Of a DNA stretch of 64,000 nucleotides, positions 24,951 through 35,929 are shown one piece after another (position 1 is the first letter of the stretch; every line of letters starts with the position of its first letter). The stretch spans positions 1-64,000 of the forward strand of contig JBAKBP010000702.1 in assembly GCA_037953745.1 (NCBI GenBank), read 5' to 3'. This DNA is from Lithodes maja. Its lineage: Eukaryota; Arthropoda; Malacostraca; Decapoda; Lithodidae. A program made the translations under genes and the position numbers. The notes beneath the pieces were generated by a model. It did not search any database and was not told the origin of the DNA. It was given only the letters and a program-made list of their open reading frames with translations.

Positions 24951-25175
24951 ATTTTCTATCACTCTCTCCACATGTTATTATTTGTTATATTTCTCCCTCC
25001 GTTCTCCACACACCAATTTTCTATCACTCTCTCCACATGTTATTATTTGTTATATTTCTCCCTCCGTTCTCCACACACCAATTTTCTATCACTCTCTCCA
25101 CATGTTATTATTTGTTATATTTCTCCCTCCATTCTCCACATACCAATTTTCTGTCACCCTCTCCACATTTTATCA
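24951..25175. repeat. 65-bp tandem minisatellite
   Basis: About 3.3 near-identical 65-bp units: ACTCTCTCCACATG starts at 24961, 25026 and 25091, each followed by TTATTATTTGTTATATTTCT. The last unit is diverged. It lies about 400 bp beyond the ROCK stop codon, downstream on the minus strand. Confidence 0.85.
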
Positions 25176-25291
25176 TTCACTATATCTCTCCCTTCACTCC
25201 TTCCCCCACAAAGTCCAAATTTACTCACCAATTATCTACAGGCTGCTGGAGGGATTCATACTTTGTTCAAGGGTAAATAGTTATAAGTCGG

Positions 25292-25297
25292 TTTATT
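25292..25297 (-). promoter_or_regulatory. Candidate polyadenylation signal for ROCK
   Basis: AATAAA on the minus strand, 272 bases 3' of the ROCK stop codon. It lies in a region that is itself repeat-like (CCAGCTGATGG at 25299 and its inverse at 25480), so it is only a candidate. Confidence 0.3.
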
Positions 25298-25568
25298 TCC
25301 AGCTGATGGCAAATTGAATCCTTTAGCAGCTCATTTTTCCATACTTAAGGAAAAAATATGAAACTACTGTGTCTCTGCATCATATTAATGCCAAGTTTTC
25401 ACAATTAGCAACATATTTCGGCATAAAATCTTAGTAATAGCCGAGTAATCAGGATGACAAGATAGCAATTTACCATCAGCTGGAAAAAAATGGACTATAG
25501 TGAGGTGAACATACACTCACTGACAAGAACCACCCTAGGGTATAAAACACACTCTCTACAGCCTCCCT

Positions 25569-25653
25569 CTATTTTCTACTCAAATTGGAGTTGGGAGGCA
25601 AAGTGGCTGACTTCTGTACAACAAATGGTCGATAGGATGATCTGGTTGATTCT
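25569..25653 (-). CDS. Rok: ROCK terminal coding exon
   Basis: The last coding exon of the Rho-associated kinase gene. It is preceded by the acceptor TTTTCATTACAG on the minus strand. The first base A completes a split codon (CG + A, Arg) from the exon at 38564-38655. It encodes ESTRSSYRPFVVQKS then ATLPPNSNLSRK and stops with TAG at 25569-25571. The pattern STRSSY...SATLP.NS.L.K is the conserved extreme C-terminus I know from arthropod Rok, downstream of the split PH/C1 module. It is separated by a 12.9-kb intron. The phase match and motif make chance unlikely; cDNA support is not available here. Confidence 0.9.
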
Positions 25654-25907
25654 CTGTAATGAAAACAATTAATAGTCTGGTGGAAAACTACCACACAAAT
25701 CTGAAATATTAATAAGTACACATCTACACTGAATATTAGTACATAATAGATGCGTACTAAAGAAATATAAAAGAATGAGAAGAAAAATTTCAATTTACTG
25801 TATCCTCGCATATTTTGTTAGCAAACCTTGGCAGTATTTCATTATTAGTCAGATTACCTATTTTGCTGCTTCCACTTACTGCTCTTAAAAAAAGGTTAGG
25901 ACCAAAA

Positions 25908-26062
25908 GTGTCAATTATTATGTTCTATCCAACAACCAACTCTACTCCTAAAATCGATTAATGAAATATTACAAACGCATGTGGCAGTCCGTGGATTCGA
26001 ATCCAGGACGCTCACACCGAATATCAACACCTTATGCATTGCACCACGAAGCAGGTTCTGAT
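25908..26062 (-). mobile_element. tRNA-derived SINE copy
   Basis: Minus strand: a tRNA-like head with B-box-like GGATTCGAATCC, upstream GTGGTGCAATGCATAAGG resembling an A box, then a body ending in the sequence seen inverted as TTATGTTCTATCCAACAACC. A related body fragment is at 4848-4910 and another copy at 50585-50687. It does not fold as a clean tRNA, so a SINE is the better reading. Confidence 0.6.
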
Positions 26063-26129
26063 AGAAATCTAGTTACAACTCCTATCTCTCTGCTTCTCAA
26101 TGCGTAATTACCATACTGTATAGTAATTT

Positions 26130-26215
26130 TGATTAGTTATTATGTCTTCATATTGTGTGGTTCCTAGTTTGGTTTGTTTGTTTTGCAAGTACTGTATTAC
26201 AATTAAATTCAGTTA
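26130..26215 (+). repeat. TTAA family D 3' fragment
   Basis: Short match to the family D interior: GATTAGTTATTATGTCTTCA and TTTGGTTTGTTTGTTTTGCA. Confidence 0.5.
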
Positions 26216-26359
26216 ATAAATTTACTCCTTCAGTCAATATTTATTACAGGGACAAGGTCTAATTGACCTGTAAAGTGTCTCTTCTGTAGAGAAGCGTATA
26301 CCACATTATTGTGGCTATCCACATATACTGTACTGTAGATACGGTACTGTACATGCAAA

Positions 26360-26705
26360 ATTCTGTAGCAGTAGCACAGGGTCGGGCGCCAGTTGGACTA
26401 GATAATAGTCAGTCAGGCGCATGGCCCGGGGAGTCAGTATATATGAAGGGTACGCCTGGATGCGTGGTGGGTGGGCAATGTGGTGTGCTCCGCAGCATGT
26501 CTGACTGCTGAGACTGGAACTTCTCTGGGAGGTCGGGGGAGTGCTGGAGTGCCCTTAGTGATCCCTGGTCTCTGGGTCTTCTCCTGTGCAACCTAGATAT
26601 GTGTGATTACCCCCCCCCACCTGTTCGGGCTGTTACAAATCGGCCACCCCCCCCCGCTAATAAAAAAAAAAAAAGGGGTATGTGCCTGAGTATATGCTGT
26701 AGATA
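26360..26705 (+). mobile_element. F4 LINE 3' UTR, 5'-truncated copy
   Basis: Uninterrupted version of the F4 3' end: GCCAGTTGGACTAGATAATA, GCGCATGGCCCGGGGAGTCA, GTCTCTGGGTCTTCTCCTG and GTATGTGCCTGAGTATATG, then a GATA-type tail. It shows the state of the F4 UTR before the J2 insertion at 19057. Confidence 0.75.
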
Positions 26706-26998
26706 GATAGATAGACTGTACACACGAAGGACATTTCAATGATCTTAGAAAAGCCATCTTGTAATGAGTCAAGATTTATTCCCATTTGAGTACTGTAATT
26801 AGATCAAAGCTGAAGAGATTATATCCAAGTAACAACGGCAAACATATCAATAGAAACTTTAACAATGCATGACAAGTAGAGAGAGTGATAATACAGTTTG
26901 AGGAAATTAAAGTGCTAGAAGAATAATGTGTTTTTAAAGATTAGCTAATTTTGATAGGTATATTAGGTGGTTCATTCAAACATGCTGTGATACTGTTT

Positions 26999-27289
26999 AT
27001 AACCCTTTCATTTATGATTGACCCTTTTAGGCTTCTTGTAAACAAATTAATTCAGCCAAGGAGGAGATGATGAAGTATTATTTATACAGTACAATACTAA
27101 TGCGCGTGAGTCCTCATAAGGCTGGTGAACTATGTGAGGATGGTAGTTAAAAAGTGAGAATGGTACGGTTAAGGATGAACCTTTAGAAATCAAATGGCTA
27201 ATAACTACTTCAAATATATAATATGACCATCGATAAAATAGTGTCTACAATAAAAAAACAAAACATGGCCATCTAAGTGAAAGGGTTAA
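26999..27289. mobile_element. TTAA-type element, family C-like
   Basis: Right end AAGTGAAAGGG followed by TTAA at 27286-27289. Left end ATAACCCTTTCATTTATG (TTAA changed to ATAA). The inverted ends CCCTTTCA.TTA match. No coding frame. Confidence 0.5.
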
Positions 27290-28061
27290 GGAATAAGAAA
27301 GTAAAAGGATTATGGGAGAGCAATACAAAAGTAATGTTTGAGATATGAAAGAACTGTAGATTATATAATGAAAAACAAGAGCTTATACTTAAAATAAAAA
27401 ACACATGCTATACTGAAGCTGTAAGCAAACAACTAAGAAAGTAATCATAGAGCTTTTCATGACCAGTTTTATGTGATTAAATATATTATTCTAGTCAAAA
27501 AGTAAAACAAAAAATAATCATATAGCCTCATGTCAAAATCAAAACTATTCAAAAGTAGCCAAACTTAAGTTATTTAAAAATATCCAGCAACAGTCGTAAA
27601 AGTAATTGGGCATTGCTAGTTTTACATTACTGTATAATATGATAAAGGAGGGCTATTGGAAAACAAGTGCTTATTGCATGATAAGAATATAATGTGGTGT
27701 GTAGAGTCCAATCATAAATTACCATGCAAGACAAGAGGGAATCTAATGAGGTAATCATGCAAAGCACAACATTTAATAGTGTAAACAGAAAATGGAGAAA
27801 AAGGCAAAGCAAAAGCAAGTGCCGTGCTGCACACTATTATATTTATAAAATATTGGGGACAATTTTCAAACTAAACTAAAACCGTGAAGCATATATTTTT
27901 CAAATATACTTATCAATATAAATATTTATATAATTAGTAAAATACAAATTAATTCAAAGTAGTCAGTAAGAATTTTGCTAACATCACATTAAGAACATGA
28001 TAAAATACCAGTTACAGATTCCTGGTTTAACACTGTGCTATCATGACTACACCTGTACTGT
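27290..28061. other. Unassigned AT-rich intron DNA
   Basis: Lies within the 12.9-kb ROCK intron. No gene or element was recognised. Confidence 0.5.
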
Positions 28062-28137
28062 ATAACCGTCCTGGTGGTGTAATGGTTAAGGTGGCAAAAA
28101 TATGTGTGTGATAACCCGGGTTCGAATCCCGGTGGAT
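28062..28137 (+). repeat. tRNA-like sequence (SINE head or tRNA pseudogene)
   Basis: A-box-like TGGTGTAATGG and B box GGGTTCGAATCCCGG are about 40 bases apart, as in a tRNA, and the T arm pairs perfectly. The 5' TCCTGGT and 3' TGGATCA do not make a proper acceptor stem, and the anticodon arm is poor. Probably a tRNA-derived SINE start, not an active tRNA. Confidence 0.55.
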
Positions 28138-28799
28138 CATATATACTTTAATTAATTTCATTGGGGGTGTGGTGGTGAGATTAATAAAAATAATATTATG
28201 GAGTTTCATGATATTATAAAGTGTCTTTTTCCACATCATAGCCATAAGTGAGTTATATAATCATTTGTTTTCACCACCTTTGGGCTGGCAGCTTTTAAAT
28301 TTAACTATTGAAAGACTTCAGCCACCTAAAATAATCTAATTTCAGTCTAGGACTTGATATCTCACTAAAGAACCTTGAAATGTTCCAGAATAAAGTTGAT
28401 TACAGTACAGTGTACTGAAAATTACTGGTAAAAGTGCTTGTGTAACACCACATTAACGAGCACAGTCATAATCAAAAGTTATGCCCTACTTCTTGAATGT
28501 CAGCTTTGGTTATCTCTAGTTACAAGAAAGGATAAAGAACTAAGTCATTATTCTAAGGTTACATAAGATTTGTCAGATATGAAAAAAAGAAGATAAGATT
28601 GAATTTAACAGGGTGGGAAATAACTTTTGAAGATGATATTACAAACTAGAGCTTAATTAAAAGCTTGTTTAACCAGACCACTGAGTCCACAGTAAGACTC
28701 TCATAGGGCTGGCCCTAAGGATTACATTATATTGGGTTTAAAAGATTAGAGTAACGTAGGAAACAAATTATGGGGATAAGGAAAAGTTTGGGGAGTCAG
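28138..28799. other. Unassigned intron DNA
   Basis: No recognisable feature. Confidence 0.4.
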
Positions 28800-29545
28800 A
28801 TAAAATTTCAGTAAAGGATTTGACACCAAAGCATACACGCTGGAGCTGGTGGACAAGTTTTACTACTTGGAAGATACCATCTCTGCCGAGGCCACCACTA
28901 TCGCCATAATTAGATGTGGCTGGGGAAAGTTCAGAGAAACTGCTGCCAATTCTAGCTATCAGGATGTCGCACTCCCCTTAAAGGGAAAAGCGTATGCTTC
29001 AAGTATTAGAAGTGTAATGATATATGCTTCAGAAACGTGGGATGTTGTTATTGTTCCCCAGGCTGTCTGACCGAACAGGCCCAAGGTCCCGAGCAAGGCC
29101 AAGGCCATAATCAAGCGCCCCACAGAACCCTCCCATATTTACCACTAAGAAAACCCAGGTGACCGAAGCCGCTCTCAGGCGAGGGGCTTAAGAGGGTGCG
29201 GGAACTGCCCGGACACCAAAGCCCCACCCAGGGCCCTGTGCCCCTTAACAATTATGAAGGGATGGCATAGCGGATGGTATCAACAGAATGGAACATAATA
29301 CGATACAAAATGGTGAGATGGATGTGTAGGGCCAAACTGCAAGACAGAATATCTAATGAAGAGCTGAGATGGTTAGGTATCAAGAGTATCAGTGATGAGA
29401 TCTATACAAGAAGACTTGGATTGTTTGAGCATGTAGAGAGGATGGATGAACTAAACTGGGTGAACAGATGCAAGATTATGAATGTGGAAGGAGCTGCACC
29501 AAAAGGTAGAGCTGGAAAGATGTGGAATCAGACTATACGCAGTGG
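28800..29545 (+). mobile_element. F3 LINE fragment, split by a J1 fragment
   Basis: RT thumb and C-terminus of F3: ELVDKFYYLEDTISAEATT, IIRCGWGKFRE, LPLKGKAYASSIRSVMIYAS and ETWDV. The frame breaks at about 29044 and resumes at 29265 with INRMEWN-like, RWMCRAKLQDRISNEELR and FEHVERMDELNWVNRC. The 3' end is cut at about 29538, where CAGTGGCGTATCTAG begins; that is a hAT-like terminal word whose partner end I did not find. Confidence 0.75.
29044..29264 (-). mobile_element. J1 LINE 3' fragment nested in F3
   Basis: The left end GTTGTTATTGTTCCCCAGGC matches the inverted J1 3' end (GTTGTTGTTCCCCCAGCTGC at 60789), followed by the inverted LFGQAA region (TGTCTGACCGAACAGGCCC). The rest is too diverged to follow. 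It separates two adjacent pieces of the F3 RT frame. Confidence 0.6.
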
Positions 29546-29857
29546 CGTATCTAGAGTATGGCAAGTATGGCACATGCTCTGAATGCCACTTAAAGGGGGC
29601 TGAGCAGTTTCTATGAAACTTAGAGAAGCCATCCTAGGATAGTGAAAAAAGAATTATGTTCATATGTATAATCTGTATTTGACTATCAAGGGTGAAAAGC
29701 ACTATTGCCAGATAACTAAACCACTTCTATAAATTACAAGTATTAAAATACACTCCAGTCATTCCATAAGCTTCAAAATGCCCCTAAAGTACTGCAGCTG
29801 CAGAGGCTTACTTTGCTCGCACCCCACATCCTTCTCATAAACCTATAATGCCTCTAA
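29546..29857. other. Unassigned, possible MITE
   Basis: Follows the CAGTGGCGTATCTAG word. No matching inverted end was found. Confidence 0.3.
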
Positions 29858-30165
29858 ACTTGGGAGATACCATATCTGCCGGTGGTGGGGCCGAGGCCGC
29901 CACTATCGCCAGAATAAGATGCGGCTGGGGAAAGTTTAGAGAACTTTTGCCACTACTGTACAGTACTCACCATGAGAAGACTCCCTCTCCCCTTGAAGGG
30001 ATAGGTGTACGCTTCATGCGTTAGAAGCGCAATGACATATGCTTCAGAAACGTGGCCTGTCAAAAGGGATGATATCAACAGAATGGAACGCAATGAGATG
30101 AGAAAGGTGAGATGGATGTGTGGTGCCAAACTGCAAGATAGGATATCAAGTGAAGAGCTAAGGAG
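29858..30165 (+). mobile_element. F3 LINE fragment
   Basis: Same RT region as 28850-29380: GDTISAGGGAEAATIARIRC-like, ASCVRSAMTYASETWPVK, DDINRMERNEMRKVRWMCGA and KLQDRISSEELRRR. It is cut at 30165 by a family D fragment. Confidence 0.75.
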
Positions 30166-30440
30166 AAGGTCCCGGACTTCCCAAATTGACTAGGCCTAAT
30201 TTCTTGAACGTGACGATAGTGCGTTGATATATGTGCAATTAGTTTGCTTGGGAAACAGATTAACTTGCTCATGTAGTGATGTACACCCATGTGGTGGCTT
30301 TGTGTTCTTTTAATTCAAAGCTTCATTTGATTAAAGCGTTGTTTCCACTTAGCGATTTTGATTAATTCTTTTGCCATTATATTGTCTTGTCCTCGTTTTG
30401 GTTTGTTTATTTTGCAAGTTTCACAATTTAATTAGATGGG
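30166..30440 (+). repeat. TTAA family D fragment
   Basis: GTCCCGGACTTCCCAAATTG through TTTTGGTTTGTTTATTTTGC, matching the interior of the complete D element at 54497-55281 in inverse orientation. Confidence 0.65.
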
Positions 30441-30889
30441 CTTGTGGATTCAATGTTAGACATTTCTGAAATGCCCATGGGAGATGTTAAAGGATGACTA
30501 AAATATTGAAACATAAAAAAACAAATAAAATAAATAAATAAATACAGTAGGAAGATTGTCAGATACATCTTCATAATTATCTTTTCAATTATATAATAAG
30601 GATTAAACTGATTTCACACATAATATCGAGGAGGATTGTGATGAATTAACATAAAACTAGAGAGAGAGAATGAGCTATTTTTCAACAGCCTAACATAAAA
30701 CATAAAACTAAAAACAAGGGAAAACATGGATCCATTATATAAATCAATCAATAAATAGTACTGAACTGACATCAAATTTAAATAATGCAACGTAGCTACA
30801 ACAAATTCCAGGTACAATCAAGCAATAATATTGAATTGACATTAACTTTAAATAATGCATTATTTTTAACATCATTCTTAACATCAATA
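30441..30889. other. Unassigned intron DNA
   Basis: AAAT runs near 30520-30545. Nothing else was recognised. Confidence 0.4.
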
Positions 30890-30990
30890 ACCACCCAAAT
30901 GACGTTAAGGAAAGCATGTGATTCTCCCAGGATTTGAACCCAGGACACCACATACAGAACTTACACGCTCTAACCATTACACTATCAACA
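30890..30990 (-). repeat. tRNA-like SINE head
   Basis: Minus strand: GATAGTGTAATGGTTAGAGC (A-box-like) and, about 40 bases on, TCCTGGGTTCAAATCCTGGG (B-box and T arm). The acceptor stem is not convincing. Confidence 0.5.
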
Positions 30991-31280
30991 CATAATTAAT
31001 GTAGAAGCAATCAAGTGCAGTACTATAACAGTACTGAATGGACATGAAATTTAGTGAGTGAAAGCACAATTTATACGTCTATAGTCAAGTACTGTACAGC
31101 ATTCGTAAATTATCGAGTGAACATGAAATTCAAACAATGAAAAGTTTACTAAGTCATGTCAACTGATTATCAAACACAACTCAATTTCCACCTCTAGTGT
31201 TTGTCCAGAGGTGTATATTTTGCAGGGGAGGGTAGAATGCAGGGGCAAAAGTCATCTACAGGGAAGGTTCCATCAAAATG

Positions 31281-31478
31281 TTAACCCCTTCAGTACGGTG
31301 GAGTCATTTACATATGATGGCCAATAGTATGCAATTTAATTCAGTTCTGACGAGATCTCTAGAAATCAAACGGGTACAGACTATCTCAAATAACCTTTTG
31401 AATCCTTCATACTGAATATAATTGTCTAATAACAGCGGGAATCATATTAGAAAAGCGTCATCGTACTGAAGGCGCTAA
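31281..31478. mobile_element. TTAA family C copy
   Basis: Starts TTAACCCCTTCAGTACG at 31281 and ends CGTACTGAAGGCGCTAA at 31478, so the right TTAA has become CTAA. The inverted ends match for ~17 bases, and both ends carry GTCAT/ATGAC close to the tip. Confidence 0.7.
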
Positions 31479-31656
31479 GGTGGATTCACAAGACCGCCTT
31501 TTCAAAACTTTTTATTGGAAACTGTTGGTCTGACAGCTTCTGAAGTCACATAAAATACTTCATCTCCAGCCTTAGTGATGCTAAAATTTTTGAGTATTCT
31601 GCACGTACTATACGTGTCAATACAAATACAAAACAGCCCTGAAATATTGCCAGTAC

Positions 31657-31871
31657 CTATAGTCTATTCGCTGTTAGTAGGCGAGAAATCATGACCTCTA
31701 ACCTCTGTAACTCACAAACGACTAGAGTAATCGAGCTACTATTTCTACCATTTGGGAAGAGTATGTCCAGGAATAGATGCAGAAATTTACAGCCCATTTG
31801 CTCTATCCCTTTTCGAGTTACAGAGGATAGAGGTCATGATTTCTCGCCTACTTACAGCGAATAGACTGTAG
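31657..31871. mobile_element. MITE family N, copy 2
   Basis: A 215-bp copy of the hairpin element at 23370-23587, with the same ~40-bp inverted ends (CTATAGTCTATTCGCTG and inverted CTACAGTCTATTCGCTG). Confidence 0.8.
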
Positions 31872-31999
31872 TTGCCAAAGAAAAGGTTGGTGTAAAACGT
31901 GGTGGTGTGAATCTCCACCGATAACAGACGGACCCAATGTTGCATACCTTTTGTTGTGTTCGGTCTGTTCAGGGCTCGACAGATATCCACTACAGTACT

Positions 32000-32482
32000 T
32001 TAACCTCTGAAGTGCGCACGGGGGTAAATGAAAACCTCCCCCTGTGCTGACGTATTTGAGGTTTTTCGTCACTAAAATATTCATTGTACCATTAATAGCA
32101 TTAATAATTATCCATATGCGCCTATTATGGGTTGATTATAAAGGTATTAACCTGAAACAACAATAAAACGAGTGAAAACAGCGTTTGGATGGTCAAAATC
32201 GGAGATATAGCCCGCGAGTTGTATAATCTATGGGTGAGGCAAACTCCTTTCCCGCCAATTTCCCCCAAGGCCACTGAGACACAGTCGATCGATACTCTCT
32301 CTCTCTCTCTTGCACTCGATGGCCATCAGTGATGACAACACCCTGCTTGCAACTCGCTAATGTTAGCACGAAAATATACCTCAGAATAAGGGAATAATAG
32401 GGAAAATAGGTGATAACAGAGGAATAGGAGGAAAGTGGGGAAGGAGGGGAGGTAGAGGACTGAGATTTTGCATGGCCCAGGG

Positions 32483-32518
<36 letters not shown>

Positions 32519-32635
32519 AAAAATAATTTTTTTTTTCGATGTAAAAAGTTGATTTTTAGTTTTACTTACTCCAGAGAGTCTTCCCGCAGTCCGCCGGCCG
32601 AACTCTAAAGAGTCTTCCCGCAGTTCCCGGGTTAA
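32000..32635 (+). mobile_element. TTAA-bounded MITE, family B copy 3
   Basis: TTAA lies at 32000-32003 and 32632-32635. Begins CCTCTGAAGTGCGCACGGGG and ends CCGCAGTTCCCGGG. It carries the A run of family B (about 32486-32517). It sits directly against the end of the family E element. Confidence 0.85.
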
Positions 32636-33003
32636 GGGGACATGGGCCATTTTTCTGGTCGTGTTATTATTATTATTAGTTTCGAGATTTTAAGACCTAC
32701 GGTCCATTAGTTTGGCGATTTTAACACCTTTCGCCCCATCGTGTTTAGCACCATTAGTTTCGAGATTTTAAGACCTTCGTCCATTTACTTTGGTGATTTT
32801 AACACCTTTCGCCCCATTTCGTTGTCATTTTTAAGGCCTTTCGTGCCATTTAGGTGTCGATTATTTTCTACCGAAAAATGTACAAATTTATCTTGAAGGG
32901 GGGTCTAGGGGGTGTTTTCTAAGCTTGATGGAGGTCTAGTGAGGAAACTAAAAAAATATATGAATACATGAATTAATAGGCCAAAATAACGGCCCATGTC
33001 CCC
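32636..33003. mobile_element. MITE family E
   Basis: Inverted ends GGGGACATGGGCC at 32636 and 33003. The interior has repeats of TTTTAAGACCTTTCG-type words and CTTGATGGAGGTCTAG, as in 17879-18505. The target duplication is unclear because family B copy 3 is inserted at its left tip. Confidence 0.7.
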
Positions 33004-33122
33004 ATTAGTATCAAGTATCAACATACTCAAGTCCTGTCAAACCTTCATAATTACAACTTTGATTATCTATCCTTCACACACTCATTAGCACAGCCTTTAC
33101 TTTCAGGTTAGGCCTAGCTGTG

Positions 33123-33751
33123 TTAACCTAACAAGTGCGCATGGGGGTAATTGGAAACGTCCCCCTGTGCCGACGTATTTGAGGTGTTTCCGTCACTAAA
33201 ATATTCATTGTACCATTAATAGCATTAATAATTATCCATATGCGCCTATTATGGGTTGATTATAAAGGTATTAACCTGAAACAACAATAAAACGAGTGAA
33301 AACAGCGTTTGGATGGTCAAAATCGGAGATATAGCCCGCGAGTTGTATAATGTATGGGTGAGGCAAACTGCTTTCCCGCCAATTTCCCCCAAGGCCACTG
33401 AGACACAGTCGATCGATACTCTCTCTCTCTCTCTTGCACTCGCTTGCCATCAGTGATGACAACACCCTGCTTGCAACTCGCTAATGTTAGCACGAAAATA
33501 TACCTCAGAATAAGGGAATAATAGGGAAAATAGGTGATAACTGAAGGAGAGGAGGAAAGTGGGGAAGGAGGGGAGGTAGAGGACTGAGATTTTGCATGGC
33601 CCAGGGGCCAAAAAAAAATAAAAAAATAAAAATATATTTTTTTTTTTTTTTTCAATGTCAAAAGTTGATTTTTTGTTTTACTTACTCTCAAGAGTCTTCC
33701 CGCAGTCCGCCGGGGGAACTCTTAAGAGTCTCCCCGCAGTTCCCGGGTTAA
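33123..33751 (+). mobile_element. TTAA-bounded MITE, family B copy 4
   Basis: TTAA lies at 33123-33126 and 33748-33751, with ends CCTAACAAGTGCGCATGGGG and GCAGTTCCCGGG. Very similar to copy 5 at 57626-58243 in inverse orientation. Copies 3 and 4 lie about 490 bp apart in the same orientation. Confidence 0.88.
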
Positions 33752-33775
33752 GAAGCATCAGTTGATTAAGGTATA

Positions 33776-33972
33776 CAGTTCTCCCTCACTATACGATGCC
33801 CCATTTTACGACATTATTATAGGTTTTCAGGCGTTTGTGTTTGTGTTTTGGCTGGTCCGAGAACGCATCCCCATTTATCCCATTAATTTAAGAGTTCGCT
33901 ATACTGTACAATTTTTCTATTTAAAATCGGGTTTTCAGGAACGTAACCCAATCGTAAATCGGGGGAGACCTG
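33776..33972. mobile_element. Small pogo-like MITE
   Basis: TA on both sides (33774-33775, 33973-33974). Ends CAGTTCTCCCTCACTATACG and, inverted, CAGGTCTCCCCCGATTTACG. 197 bp, non-coding. Confidence 0.65.
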
Positions 33973-33981
33973 TACCTGTGC

Positions 33982-34799
33982 AAGGCATGGAACGGCCTTT
34001 TCACCAGATACTGATATCAATAGAGGAATATAAAGTAGAAGTTATGCAGGTAAGACACGACTTTTGAGTGTGAGTGTACAAGGTGGTTAAGAACATAAGG
34101 TACACAACATGGGTGCTACTATAAAGACGTATGGAATAATCTCCCGATAAACATCTGTGCAGTGCAGTGCATAGCATAACAAGACAAAGCAAACCTGGGC
34201 AGATATTTCAATACTCCCTCATTTACTTGTTGCTGGAAGCAGCTTAGTCCTAAAGGCTTTTACATTCTGGAAAAACCATAACCAAATTATAATAAAAATA
34301 ATGAAAAAAAATAAGACATGCTGATAATGATGCTAAACATACCATACTTCAGATTTTAGCAAATACAAGATTCATAAGCAGAAGCCTAACACTGGGAAAT
34401 ATTATTTAAAAACTAAGCATACTGAATACTGTAATTACTATATTCCAACAATTTCCTAAATTTTACCAATAGTCTAATGAATTTGTACAAATTTCATAGT
34501 TAATAGCCTATCATAAAATGTATATACCCTACAACAAATTTATGAAAATATCTTACATAAATAAACTACTGACGAGAAAGCAAAATACCTGTAATGGATT
34601 ACAATTATAATTACTGTACAGGAAAGCACAAGGTACTTTCCTTTGACAGAGCCTTTAAATAACACACTGAACATGTTGAGTAAAGGACTTACAGGATTGA
34701 CCACTCAATTTAGGATTCGTCCGACTCCGAGGCCCTCTGTGTATCTTGTTAGCACTATTTTTCTACAGTGGTGTTCGGCTAATCCATCCACTAACCTGC
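33982..34799. other. Unassigned intron DNA
   Basis: AT-rich, no recognisable feature. Confidence 0.4.
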
Positions 34800-35056
34800 C
34801 TTACCCTTAGGTAAGCAGTACGGATTTGTATCAGGTTTACTCCCCTAGACAGGTTGCCAACCAAGGCTGACGAGTCCCATCCACCCGGATTTGTATAAGG
34901 TTGTCTCCCCTAGATGAGTTGCCGACCAAGGCTAACGAGTCCCATCCACCCATCGGGTTGTCCCTCTCACAGGGAATAGGTCCGCTTGGGGGCATTCTGT
35001 GTATGGCCACCCTCGTAAGGGGAGTAAGGCGTCCGGCAATAGATAGATAGATAGAA
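34800..35056 (+). mobile_element. Non-autonomous retroelement sharing the F1 LINE 3' end
   Basis: A ~66-bp unit (GGATTTGTATCAGG...GAGTCCCATCCACCC) occurs twice (about 34821 and 34887). The last 50 bases, GGCCACCCTCGTAAGGGG then GCAATAGATAGATAG, closely follow the F1 3' terminus (GGCCACCCCTTTGGGG then GCAATAGATAGATAA at 53613-53646). It has no RT frame. It reads as a SINE-like element using the F1 tail. Confidence 0.6.
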
Positions 35057-35929
35057 CATGTTGAGCTAGTAATATAAGCGGAACGTTGACATTCACAACT
35101 ACGCCACCGCCTTGTCATAATAAAATGTAAGAAAACTGAAAAATTTACTGTTTGGTTATCTTGCTGTTATCATCATCGGCCACAATGCCAGAAAAATATC
35201 GACTTTCCAATATTATGTTGTGAAGTTTGGCATACTGGGAAAGAATTTAAAATTTTAAGACTGCAGTACAGGCTATATTTCTTTATGGGCTTGTAGTACT
35301 GGGTAATGAACATATAATGAAGAAATTTTGCATAAGTCAGATTTGCACATATTTAGTGCCTATCATGCCATCACATACGCAGCCGTGCACAATTTGTAAA
35401 AATGGTAAAACTCAAATGATCCTCATGCATATGTCAGGTCAGCAGGTGTATAGAAACTTGGACAATATAATAATACACAGGAGAAAGGTAACAGATGTTC
35501 CAGGACTATCTTAAATAAAAAATAAGACTTGGACATCCATACTTTAATTTCCTATGCATTACTAGAATCAAGTTACCATACTTTTCTGTACTGTATTACT
35601 AAACAATAGGTTGTCTTTTTGGCAGCAGGTTATATACGCTACAATACCGTACTCTCAAATGCACCATGCGAAATATACTTTTCTAGTCATGATGGAAATG
35701 CTCCTAATAATATTTAAATACATAAATTCTAATTCTGCATACATTAAGCTTGTATATTCTACTAGTTACATATCACATAGACATTAAATAAAAATTAAAT
35801 AAAAAACAAGTTTAATAAGATAAAAGCAACTGGTAGTAGCGTGGCATACTGTTAACTCCTGACCAGTTGATGATTGGTCCACTGTAGGAACAAACAATCA
35901 TAGTCTTCAACAAGGAGCTGTGCCATTAG
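35057..35929. other. Unassigned intron DNA
   Basis: No recognisable feature. Confidence 0.4.

Noticed and set aside
24609..25317. Plus-strand ORFs of 223 and 111 codons
   Set aside because: They are His/Ser/Phe/Leu-rich products of a pyrimidine-rich tandem repeat, with repeated peptides following the 65-bp unit. No protein family signal.
28062..28137. Functional tRNA gene
   Set aside because: The B box and T arm are good, but the acceptor stem does not pair and the anticodon arm is poor, so it is better explained as a SINE head.
29538..29857. hAT-type MITE starting CAGTGGCGTATCTAG
   Set aside because: No inverted partner end or 8-bp duplication could be found, so only the terminal word was noted.
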